This document shows, in pieces, positions 32,397 to 39,592 of a DNA stretch of 64,000 nt. The notes beneath the pieces were generated by a model. It was not told the DNA's origin, made no database searches, and was given only the letters and a program-made list of their open reading frames with translations. Made by a program: the position numbers and the translations under genes. Positions within the stretch are counted from its first letter, which is position 1, and each line of letters starts with the position of its first letter. This DNA comes from Streptomyces goshikiensis (GTDB lineage Bacteria > Actinomycetota > Actinomycetes > Streptomycetales > Streptomycetaceae): the NCBI RefSeq assembly GCF_014650555.1, contig NZ_BMVE01000007.1, forward strand, positions 1-64,000, read 5' to 3'.

Positions 32397-34190
32397 CTAC
32401 GCGTCCGCGATGTCGTTCGCCGCCACGTAGCCGAAGGTCATCGCGGGCCCGATCGTCGAACCGGCGCCCGCGTAGCTGTGCCCCATCACCGCCGCGCTCG
32501 CGTTGCCCGCCGCCCACAGGCCCGGGATCACCGAGCCGTCGGCCCGCAGCGCCCGCGCCCGCGCGTCCGTCACGATGCCGCCCTTCGTCCCGAGGTCCCC
32601 CGGCACGATCTTGAACGCGTAGAACGGCGGCACCCAGACCGGCGCCAGGCACGAGTTCGGCTGCACGTTCGGGTCCGTGTAGTAGTGGTCGTACGCCGTG
32701 TCGCCCCGGTGGAAATCGGCGTCGTTCCCGCTCCACGCCTGCGCGTTGAACCGGCTCAGCGTCGCCCGCAGCGCCGCCGCCGGCACCCCGATCTGGCCCG
32801 CGAGCGCGTCCCAGGTCCACGCCTTCTTCGCCGCGCCCGCCTCGTACCACGCGTCCGGGAACGGCAGCACCGGCAGGATGTCCTTGAACAGGTACCTGTT
32901 GCGGTAGTTCTGGTCCACGATCAGCCACGCCGGGATGTGCGACCCGGCCGCGCCGCGGTCCTTCTCGTACATCACGTGCACCACATCGCTGTACGGAGCC
33001 GCCTCGTTGACGAACCGCGCCCCGTTCCGGTTCACGATCAGCCCGCCCGGCAGGGTCCGTTCGGCGAGACAGAAGTACGGCTCGCCGGGCAGCGGGATCG
33101 ACGGCCCCCACCAGGCGTCCTCCATCAGCCCCAGCGCCGCCCCGGCGCGTTCGCCCGCCCGGATGCCGTCGCCCGTGTTCTCCTTCGCGCCCACCGACCA
33201 CTGGGTGCCGATCGGCTGCTGCTGGTACCGCGCCCGCATCTCCCCGTTGTGCTCGAAGCCGCCCGAGCCGATGACGACCCCCTTGCGGGCGCGCACGACG
33301 CCCCGTACGCCCTCCTTCTCCACCACCACCCCGGTGACCGCGCCGCCCTCCCGCACCAGATCGACCAGGGGGCTGTTCAGCCACACCGGCACCCCGGCCC
33401 GCTGGAGTCCCGCCCGTAGCCCGGTGGCCAGCGCCTGGCCCATGGTCAGCGGCTTCTCCCCGCGCAGCGCCGCCTTCGTACCGCGTGCCAGGCATTCGGT
33501 GGAGACCGCCAGGCCCCTGGCGGTCACCGCCGCGAGGTTCAGCCACTTGTAGTCCTGGCTGAAGACCACCATCCCGGCCGGCACCGGCATGTACGCCGGG
33601 TTCAGATGGGCGAGTTCCGCGCCGAGGACATGGCCGTCGATCTGGTCCGGTTCGATGGAGCGGCCGTTCGGCAGGCCGCCCGGCAGGTTGGGGTAGTAGT
33701 CGCTGTACCCCTCCATGAAGCGGAACCTCAGCGGGCTGTTGGCCATCACGAAGTCCAGCATCCGGGGCCCGTTGGCGAGGAACGCCTGCTGCCGGTCCGC
33801 CGGAACGTCGGGCCCGACGACGGCGGAGAGGTACGCGGCCGCCTTGGCCGGCGTGTCCGGCACGCCCGCGCCCAGGATCACCGAGTTGTTCGGCAGCCAG
33901 ATGCCGGCCCCGGAACGCGCGGCCGAGCCGCCGAAGGTCGGGGCCTTCTCGACCACCAGTACGCTCAGCCCCCGCTTGGCCGCGGTGAGCGCGGCGGTCA
34001 TGCCGGCCGCCCCGGACCCGACCACGACGACGTCGTACTCGCCGAGCGGGGCTCCGTCGGCGGCCCGCGCGGCGGCGGGCAGCACGGCGGCGGCGAGCAC
34101 CCCCGCCCCGGTCCCGGCGAGGACCGTCCGCCGGGACGGGAGGGGGGCGTGCGCGCCTTCGGTACGGACGTGTTCGGGACTCGCGGGCAT
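32397..34190 (-). CDS. kstD: Tat-exported 3-ketosteroid 1-dehydrogenase-like flavoprotein
   Basis: 597 aa from ATG 34190 (GGAG seven bases upstream; 34271 is an unsupported extension). It begins with a twin-arginine signal, S19-R-R-T-V-L-A-G followed by a hydrophobic Ala-rich stretch to about 44. Then comes the FAD Rossmann site VVVVGSGAAGMTAALTAAKRG (54-74), FGGSAARSGAGIWLPNN, VVIGSGGFEHN, and near the end a diagnostic block PGLWAAGNASAAVMGHSYAGAGSTIGPAMTFGYVAA, where the Tyr is equivalent to a catalytic KstD Tyr. KstD introduces the C1-C2 double bond of 3-ketosteroids. Most KstDs are cytosolic and shorter, so export is unusual. Palindrome copy 3 lies 45 bases upstream. Confidence 0.85.
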   Translation of the reverse strand: MPASPEHVRTEGAHAPLPSRRTVLAGTGAGVLAAAVLPAAARAADGAPLGEYDVVVVGSGAAGMTAALTAAKRGLSVLVVEKAPTFGGSAARSGAGIWLPNNSVILGAGVPDTPAKAAAYLSAVVGPDVPADRQQAFLANGPRMLDFVMANSPLRFRFMEGYSDYYPNLPGGLPNGRSIEPDQIDGHVLGAELAHLNPAYMPVPAGMVVFSQDYKWLNLAAVTARGLAVSTECLARGTKAALRGEKPLTMGQALATGLRAGLQRAGVPVWLNSPLVDLVREGGAVTGVVVEKEGVRGVVRARKGVVIGSGGFEHNGEMRARYQQQPIGTQWSVGAKENTGDGIRAGERAGAALGLMEDAWWGPSIPLPGEPYFCLAERTLPGGLIVNRNGARFVNEAAPYSDVVHVMYEKDRGAAGSHIPAWLIVDQNYRNRYLFKDILPVLPFPDAWYEAGAAKKAWTWDALAGQIGVPAAALRATLSRFNAQAWSGNDADFHRGDTAYDHYYTDPNVQPNSCLAPVWVPPFYAFKIVPGDLGTKGGIVTDARARALRADGSVIPGLWAAGNASAAVMGHSYAGAGSTIGPAMTFGYVAANDIADA

Positions 34191-34234
34191 GGGCGGGCTC
34201 CAGCGGGTGGGGAGGACGGGGCCGAACCAGCACA

Positions 34235-34251
34235 TCTGATGCTGAATCAGA
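34235..34251. promoter_or_regulatory. TCTGA-N7-TCAGA operator, copy 3
   Basis: TCTGATGCTGAATCAGA followed by AAAA; its centre lies 53 bases before the KstD-like ATG, nearly the same spacing as copy 1 to its gene (52). The reverse of copy 1, TCTGATGCTGTGTCAGA, differs from it at only two bases in the spacer. Confidence 0.65.
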
Positions 34252-34337
34252 AAAGGTGTTCGGGGGATCATGTGAAGTCAAGGCATACGTGCCAGTCGAA
34301 CGGGCCGGACCGCCGATCCCCTCCCGGAAACGGCGAA

Positions 34338-34377
34338 ATCCCGTGGCGCGCACACCCAGGTGTGCCCGCCACGGGAT
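34338..34377. terminator. strong hairpin downstream of the APH-like gene
   Basis: An 11-base stem (ATCCCGTGGCG / CGCCACGGGAT) encloses a second perfect stem, GCACACC-CA-GGTGTGC. It lies 23 bases beyond the APH-like stop on the minus strand and upstream of the KstD promoter region. Confidence 0.8.
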
Positions 34378-34399
34378 CCCCGTGATCACGCCGTCCTCG

Positions 34400-35524
34400 T
34401 CAGCGCGTCCCCACCGCCGCGCGCACCGCCCTGCGGGCCATCCCGCAGTCGTCGTGCAGGCGGCGCAGCAGCAGCCGCTGCTCCTCGCCCGAGGACAGGG
34501 AGCCCGCCTGGAGCGGCTGAGCCGGCGCGGTCGCCTGCATCGAGCGCTGCACCGCCGTCTCGGCCATCCGGATCTCCCGGGTCAGCACCAGCATCAGGTT
34601 CACCAGGAACGCGTCCCGGGCCGCCGGACCGGCCGACTGCGCGAGGCGGCTGATCTGGCCGCGGGCGGCCGGCGCGTCGCCCAGTACCGTCCACAGCGTG
34701 GCCAGGTCGTACCCCGGCAGGTACCAGCCCGCGTGCTCCCAGTCGAGCAGCACCGGCCCCGCCGGGGACAGCAGCAGGTTCGACAGCAGCGCGTCACCGT
34801 GGTTGAACTGCCACGGGGTCCCGGACAGCTTCAGCCCGTGCAGCAGCTTCTGCAGGTCACCGAAGTCCCGGTCGGTCAGGAGCCCCAGCTCGTGGTCCCG
34901 GTTGATCCGCCGGGCGTAGTCCACCGGGTGCCCGAACAGCTCCCCCGGCGGCTGCCACTGGTTGACCCGGCACACCGCGCCCAGGGCCGCCCGCAGGTCC
35001 GGCCGCGGCGGGGCCTCCACCGGATGACGCTGCAGGGCCGCCACCCGGCCCGCCATCCGCTCGACCACCAGGGTGCAGTTCTCCGGGTCCGCCGCGATCA
35101 GCCGCGGTACCCGGACCGGCGGACGGTGCCGGACGAACGCCCGGTACGCAGCTATTTCGTGCCGGTACCGCTCCCGCCACTCCGGCGAATGGTCCAGTAA
35201 GACCTTCGCGACGGCGGTCATCCGCCCCGTGGTCCCCACCAGCAGGACCGACCGGCCGCTGCGCCGTAGCACCTGCACCGGTGCGAACTCCGGACAGATC
35301 CGCTGCACCGAGGCGAGCGCGGTGCGCAGTTGCGCACCTTGCGGCCCGGACAAGTCGATTCTTCCACTGGGCGGCTGCGACGGGGATCCGGGCGCGCGCC
35401 GGGCCCGTACGCCACCCTGGGCCGGAGCCGCCGAGCGGCCGGGATCGAGGTAGGGGCCGCCGCCCGCGGGGATGGTGCGGTGCGGCCGGACCGGTGCGGA
35501 CACGGAGGACGTTGCTGCGTACAT
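34400..35524 (-). CDS. aminoglycoside phosphotransferase (APH)-like kinase
   Basis: 374 aa from ATG 35524. A kinase-like fold: SVLLVGTTGRMTAVAKVLLD (about residue 93, nucleotide loop and Lys), the catalytic NHGDALLSNLLLSPAG (about 255; HGDxxxxN) and the metal-binding VLLDWEHAGWYLPGYDLA (about 275; D-x-E). The first 55 residues are Pro/Arg-rich and probably disordered. It could phosphorylate an antibiotic, choline-like or sugar substrate; resistance is not shown. It diverges from the NsdA/B-type regulator across 232 bases, so they may be co-regulated. Confidence 0.85.
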   Translation of the reverse strand: MYAATSSVSAPVRPHRTIPAGGGPYLDPGRSAAPAQGGVRARRAPGSPSQPPSGRIDLSGPQGAQLRTALASVQRICPEFAPVQVLRRSGRSVLLVGTTGRMTAVAKVLLDHSPEWRERYRHEIAAYRAFVRHRPPVRVPRLIAADPENCTLVVERMAGRVAALQRHPVEAPPRPDLRAALGAVCRVNQWQPPGELFGHPVDYARRINRDHELGLLTDRDFGDLQKLLHGLKLSGTPWQFNHGDALLSNLLLSPAGPVLLDWEHAGWYLPGYDLATLWTVLGDAPAARGQISRLAQSAGPAARDAFLVNLMLVLTREIRMAETAVQRSMQATAPAQPLQAGSLSSGEEQRLLLRRLHDDCGMARRAVRAAVGTR

Positions 35525-35756
35525 GGCGGTTACGGTTCCCTTCGTGCGCCGACGACTTGCGTACGCCGCCCCGCCGGATCCCGTACTTCACCCTGGGGAG
35601 TTCCGCCGGTGAACCGGGTCGGGGAGGCGCATTCCTACCTGACACCGCGCTGCGGGTGGCACACCATCTGGCGGACCCTGGCGAACCCTGGCGAATAGTC
35701 GCTCGGCATCTGACGGCGGGCTACTGTCAACTCAGCCGAGAACCTGGGGGCTTGAC

Positions 35757-37241
35757 GTGAGCAAAGGTCCAAACACCCGTCTGAACGACTTGTTCGGCCT
35801 GGCCGGCTGGTCGAAGGGCGAACTGGCGAGGATGGTCAACCGGCAGGCGGCGGCCATGGGTCACCACCAGCTGGCCACCGACACCTCGCGGGTGCGGCGC
35901 TGGATCGACATGGGGGAGACCCCGCGCGAACCGGTGCCCACGGTACTGGCAGCACTGTTCACCGAGCGGCTCGGTCGTGTCGTGACCATCGAGGACCTCG
36001 GGTTCGTACGGCAGCGGCGCACCACCAAACGGCAGTCCGACGGGGCCAAGGAGAACCCCGACGGCCTGCCCTGGGCGCCCGAACGCACGGCCGCGGTCCT
36101 CACCGAATTCACGGGAATGGACCTCATGCTCAACCGTCGCGGTCTGATGGGCGCGGGCGTCGCGCTCACCGCCGGCACTGCCCTCAGCAACGCCATGTAC
36201 GACTGGCTGCGTGCCGACCCCACCCCGGCGAAGGCCGCCCCGGCCTTCGGTGACTCCTTCCAGGCCGACCAGGCGGGCTACGACCGCTACGAGGCCGCCC
36301 CGATCGGCTCGCAGGAGATCGAGGCCCTGGAGCGTTCCGTCGAGGTCTTCCGGGCCTGGGACGCCTCCAGAGGCGGCGGCCTCCAGCGCAAGGCCGTCGT
36401 GGGCCAGCTCAACGAGGTGGGCGGCATGCTCGCCTACCACCACCCCGACCACCTCCAGCGGCGGCTGTGGGGGGTGGCGGCCAACCTGGCCGTGCTCGCG
36501 GGCTGGATGTCGCACGACGTCGGCCTCGAACCCACCGCCCAGAAGTACTTCGTCATCGCCGCGCACGCGGCCCGCGAGGGCGGCGACCGGCCGCGCGCCG
36601 GCGAGGCACTGTCCCGCGCCGCCCGCCAGATGGTCCACCTGGGCAAGCCGCACGAGGCCCTCGACCTGATGAAGCTGGCCCAGTCGGGCTCCGGCGAGCA
36701 GACCCTGCCGCGCACCCGCGCCATGCTGCACACCATCGAGGCCTGGGCGCAGGCCGCCATGGGCAAGGGGCAGGCCATGCGCCGCACCCTGGGCGAGGCC
36801 GAGGACCTGTTCGTGTCCGACAAGGGCGACGTACCGCCGCCGAGCTGGATGCAGAGCTTCGACGAGGCGGACCTGCACGGCATGCAGGCGCTGGCCTTCC
36901 GCACGCTCGCCGACCACGACCCCTCCGCCGCCCCGGTCGCCCAGCGGCACGCCATGGAGGCGCTGCGGCTGCGGGCCAGCGGACACCAGCGCTCGCAGAT
37001 CTTCGACTACATCTCGATGGCCTCCGCCTGCTTCATCGCCGACGACCCGGAACAGGCCGACCGCTACGCCCGGCTGGCCCTGGTCTCGATGAACGAGACC
37101 TCCTCGCACCGGACCTGGGACCGGCTGCGCGAGATGTACCGGCTCACCGGCCAGTACGCCGGCTACGCCCGCATCGAGGACCTGCGTACGGAGATCAAGC
37201 TGGCCCTCCCCAACAGCCCGACGCCGCAGCACGTCGTCTAG
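35757..37241 (+). CDS. NsdA/NsdB-type TPR regulator
   Basis: 494 aa from GTG 35757. The N-terminus (NTRLNDLFGLAGWSKGELARMVNRQAAAMGH ... TSRVRRWIDMGETPREPVPTVLAALFTERLGRVVTIEDLG) is the HTH-like domain of Streptomyces NsdA and NsdB. A short hydrophobic GLMGAGVALTAGTALSNAMY follows at about 128-147, then a long all-helical TPR-like part (GVAANLAVLAGWMSHDVGLEPTAQKYFVIAAHAAREGG and similar). NsdA and NsdB are negative regulators of sporulation and antibiotic production. The gene context (an APH-like kinase, no ftsY or amtB) makes the NsdB branch more likely, but I cannot settle this. A perfect hairpin follows at 37317. Confidence 0.87.
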   Translation: MSKGPNTRLNDLFGLAGWSKGELARMVNRQAAAMGHHQLATDTSRVRRWIDMGETPREPVPTVLAALFTERLGRVVTIEDLGFVRQRRTTKRQSDGAKENPDGLPWAPERTAAVLTEFTGMDLMLNRRGLMGAGVALTAGTALSNAMYDWLRADPTPAKAAPAFGDSFQADQAGYDRYEAAPIGSQEIEALERSVEVFRAWDASRGGGLQRKAVVGQLNEVGGMLAYHHPDHLQRRLWGVAANLAVLAGWMSHDVGLEPTAQKYFVIAAHAAREGGDRPRAGEALSRAARQMVHLGKPHEALDLMKLAQSGSGEQTLPRTRAMLHTIEAWAQAAMGKGQAMRRTLGEAEDLFVSDKGDVPPPSWMQSFDEADLHGMQALAFRTLADHDPSAAPVAQRHAMEALRLRASGHQRSQIFDYISMASACFIADDPEQADRYARLALVSMNETSSHRTWDRLREMYRLTGQYAGYARIEDLRTEIKLALPNSPTPQHVV

Positions 37242-37265
37242 GGCGCGGCAGGTGACCACCGGGCA

Positions 37266-37301
37266 CCCGCACCACGTACCCGTCCCGCACCACGTACCCG
37301 T
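37266..37301. repeat. perfect 18-bp tandem duplication
   Basis: CCCGCACCACGTACCCGT occurs twice back to back (37266-37283 and 37284-37301) in the gap after the NsdA/B-type gene, just before the terminator. The exact identity suggests a recent slippage. Confidence 0.85.
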
Positions 37302-37316
37302 GGAGCGCACGAAGAA

Positions 37317-37338
37317 GGCCGCGCCGGCCGGCGCGGCC
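37317..37338. terminator. perfect 22-bp palindrome between convergent genes
   Basis: An uninterrupted self-complementary block (GGCCGCGCCGG / CCGGCGCGGCC) between the NsdA/B-type gene and the convergent SpoIIE-type gene. It would act on both transcripts; no U-tract is present. Confidence 0.7.
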
Positions 37339-37360
37339 CCGATTTCCCCGGCGGCGGCCG

Positions 37361-38797
37361 CTACCCGCCGACCCGCGCCACCAGCACGCAGGCGTCGTCC
37401 TCGCGCTCGCCCTCGCCGAACTCCTCGATCACCATCCGTACGCAGTCCCGCGCCGACCGGGCCGCCGAGAGCCGGGGCGCGAGCTCCAGCAGCCGCTCGG
37501 ACCCGTCCGAACGGCCGAACTCGATGCCCCGCGGAGTCAGCCCGTCCGTGTGCAGGACGAGTACGTCGCCCGCTTCGAGCCGCTCCTCCGCCTGCCCGTA
37601 CGCCGCGCCGGCGGTCGCCCCCAGCAGCACGCCCTCCGGCGGCTGTAGCGAGCGGCCCCGGCCGCGGCGGAACAGCAGCGGAGCCGGGTGCCCGGCCTGT
37701 GCCCAGGACAGTACGCGGCGCGCGGGATCGTACCGGCAGCACACGGCCGAACCGAGCGCCGGCTGTACGGAGTTCTCCAGGAGCCGGTTCAGCCAGCCCA
37801 TCAGCGGGCCCGGCTCGATGCCCGCCATGGCCATGCCGCGCAGCGCGCCCAGCATCATCGCCATGCCGGAGGCGGCGGTGACGCCGTGCCCGGTCAGGTC
37901 ACCGACCGTCAGCATCGAGCTCCCGTCGGGGAGTTCGAGCGCGTCGTACCAGTCGCCGCCGATCAGCGCGTTGTCCGGGGAGGGCAGGTAGTGCGCGGCC
38001 GTGTCCAGGGAGCCGGTGCCGTGCTGCGGGAACCGCAGGGAGCCGCCCCACGGGGGGAGGACGGCTTCCTGCAGTTCGACCGCCAGTCGGCGCTCGGTCC
38101 GTGCGATCTCCCGGCGCCGCTGGAGCGATTCCCGGGTTTCGCGCACGGCCCGCTCACTGCGCCGCAGGTCGCTGACGTCGCGGAGCACGGCCCACATGGA
38201 GGCCGTGCAGCCGTCGTCGTCGAGGACGGGTTCGCCCCGCATGTGCAGGGTGCGGACCCGGCCGTCGGCCCGGACGATGCGGAACTCGCCGTCCAGGGGC
38301 CGTCCGTCCACGAGGCAGGCCGTGACCATCGCGGTCAGCAGCGGCTGGTCCTCGGAAAAGAGGGTGGAGCCCAGTTCGTCCAGGGGCAGTGCGCCCGACT
38401 CGGGGGACCGGCCGAAGATCTGGAACAGTTCCTCGGACCAGGTGACCTCATCGGTCAGCAGGTTCCACTCGGCGCTGCCGACCCGGGTCTGCCGGTCCTC
38501 GGGCGCGGGAACCGGCCCGGACTCGGCCTGTCCCGGGAACGTGACGAGGTCGGGCGCGGGCGGCAGGCCTTCCTTGAGCCGGCCGAGGTGCTCACCGAGG
38601 TCGTCGAGGTGGTGCACGGCCAGATCGCAGAGCGCGCGCTGCCAGCGGCCCTGGGCGTCCTCCTCGTCGTCCGCGACGGTGTCGCGGCGGACCGCGTCCA
38701 CGTCCCCCCGGAGCCGCCGGGTCTGCGTGATCAGCGCGTCCACCGATCCCGGCTCGGGCGGTTGCGCGGGACGGTCCGCGAACAGGTGGGACGGCAT
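37361..38797 (-). CDS. PAS-SpoIIE PP2C-type protein phosphatase
   Basis: 478 aa from ATG 38797 (GGAG six bases upstream); the open frame continues far upstream only because of GC content. Residues about 105-225 form a PAS domain (SAEWNLLTDEVTWSEELFQIFG, EFRIVRADGRVRTLHMRGEPVLDDDG), then a helical linker and a SpoIIE domain (about 250-478) with metal-binding motifs GGDWYDALEL, VGDLTGHGVTAA and EREDDACVLVARVG. Such phosphatases act on anti-anti-sigma factors in the STAS/RsbW partner-switching system; the PAS part may sense ligand or redox. No STAS or kinase gene is beside it. Monocistronic. Confidence 0.9.
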   Translation of the reverse strand: MPSHLFADRPAQPPEPGSVDALITQTRRLRGDVDAVRRDTVADDEEDAQGRWQRALCDLAVHHLDDLGEHLGRLKEGLPPAPDLVTFPGQAESGPVPAPEDRQTRVGSAEWNLLTDEVTWSEELFQIFGRSPESGALPLDELGSTLFSEDQPLLTAMVTACLVDGRPLDGEFRIVRADGRVRTLHMRGEPVLDDDGCTASMWAVLRDVSDLRRSERAVRETRESLQRRREIARTERRLAVELQEAVLPPWGGSLRFPQHGTGSLDTAAHYLPSPDNALIGGDWYDALELPDGSSMLTVGDLTGHGVTAASGMAMMLGALRGMAMAGIEPGPLMGWLNRLLENSVQPALGSAVCCRYDPARRVLSWAQAGHPAPLLFRRGRGRSLQPPEGVLLGATAGAAYGQAEERLEAGDVLVLHTDGLTPRGIEFGRSDGSERLLELAPRLSAARSARDCVRMVIEEFGEGEREDDACVLVARVGG

Positions 38798-39033
38798 GAG
38801 CACTCCGATACAGGCGCGGCGCGGCCAAGTCTGAAGGAAGGACCGCTCACGACTGTGGCACAGCGGGCGAGGGCCCGTAAGGCGTTTGGCAACATCCGTA
38901 GAGGCGTTGCTTCTGGCATGTGCCTGCGGCCCTCCGGAGGCTCCTCCGATCGTACGAACGAATCCGGTCAGCCCTTCCGGGGCGTTGCCGCCCGCTGTTC
39001 GCCCGCCGGTCGCCCGCCCCCCCGGCGGGGGGA

Positions 39034-39282
39034 TCACACCACGAGCGGGACCGGGTGGATCTCGCTGGCCGGGTGGCCCGTGCGCTCGTGGATCCGCATG
39101 ACCGCGTCCGCCGAGGGCGCCTCGGACAGGCAGTAGACCGTCCCGGAGGCGGGGTCTGCCCAGGCTCGCTCGAAGTGGACCTTCTCTTCCCCCTCGATCG
39201 CCAGATCCGCCTTGTGGGCGGCCAGCAGCTGGTCCGCCGTGATGCCGTGCATGCCGTGGTGGACGTCCATGAACTTCGTCAC
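39034..39282 (-). CDS. SCO4226-type nickel-binding protein (DUF4242)
   Basis: 82 aa from GTG 39282, with AGGAGG nine bases upstream. The sequence FMDVHHGMHGITADQLLAAHKADLAIEGEEKVHFERAWADPASGTVYCLSEAPSADAV matches the small ferredoxin-like DUF4242 fold. The His-His and His residues of the HHGMHG motif, with the single Cys, fit nickel binding as known from SCO4226 of S. coelicolor. Physiological role is unknown. It diverges from the KimA-like permease across 310 bases. Confidence 0.87.
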   Translation of the reverse strand: MTKFMDVHHGMHGITADQLLAAHKADLAIEGEEKVHFERAWADPASGTVYCLSEAPSADAVMRIHERTGHPASEIHPVPLVV

Positions 39283-39592
39283 CGCCGCACACCTCCTCGT
39301 TCCGTCTCGGTGCGCAGAACCATTCTTTCTCCATCCTCCGCCCACGGCCGGAAACCGGCCCTCCGGAGGGGCCGGCTCGAAGGTACGGCCGATGCGTACG
39401 AGCCGTCCGCGCACCCGGACGGGTGCGCGGCGGTGTTCGCGGACTTCGGGGAAAGACCCCCCGAACGGAGGAACCGGCTCGCCACGCTACGTGCCGGTAA
39501 CGAACCGGGAGCTCCGCGCCGAGCATCGCCGGCCCACAGGACACAGCCCGCAGAACGGATGAACCATGCCGTAAGTGGCTGATCATGCCTGA
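39283..39592. other. 310-base divergent leader region with stable stem-loops
   Basis: There is no gene here. The most striking element is a perfect 10-base stem with a GGAC loop at 39407-39430 (CCGCGCACCC / GGGTGCGCGG). Upstream lies an imperfect CCGGCCCTCC/GGAGGGGCCGG stem at about 39355-39373, then a purine-rich GGGGAAAGACC and CGGAGGAACCGG. It may be a structured leader of the KimA-like permease; kimA in Bacillus has a c-di-AMP riboswitch, but the conserved ydaO bases are not evident here. Confidence 0.45.

Noticed and set aside
34400..35524. An aminoglycoside resistance gene
   Set aside because: The APH-like fold is shared with many kinases; nothing in the sequence shows antibiotic as substrate.
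39283..39592. A ydaO-type c-di-AMP riboswitch before the KimA-like permease
   Set aside because: GGAGGAACC and some stems are present, but the conserved GGGUGAAUC and GUCAGCUAACC-like segments are not, so I cannot claim it.
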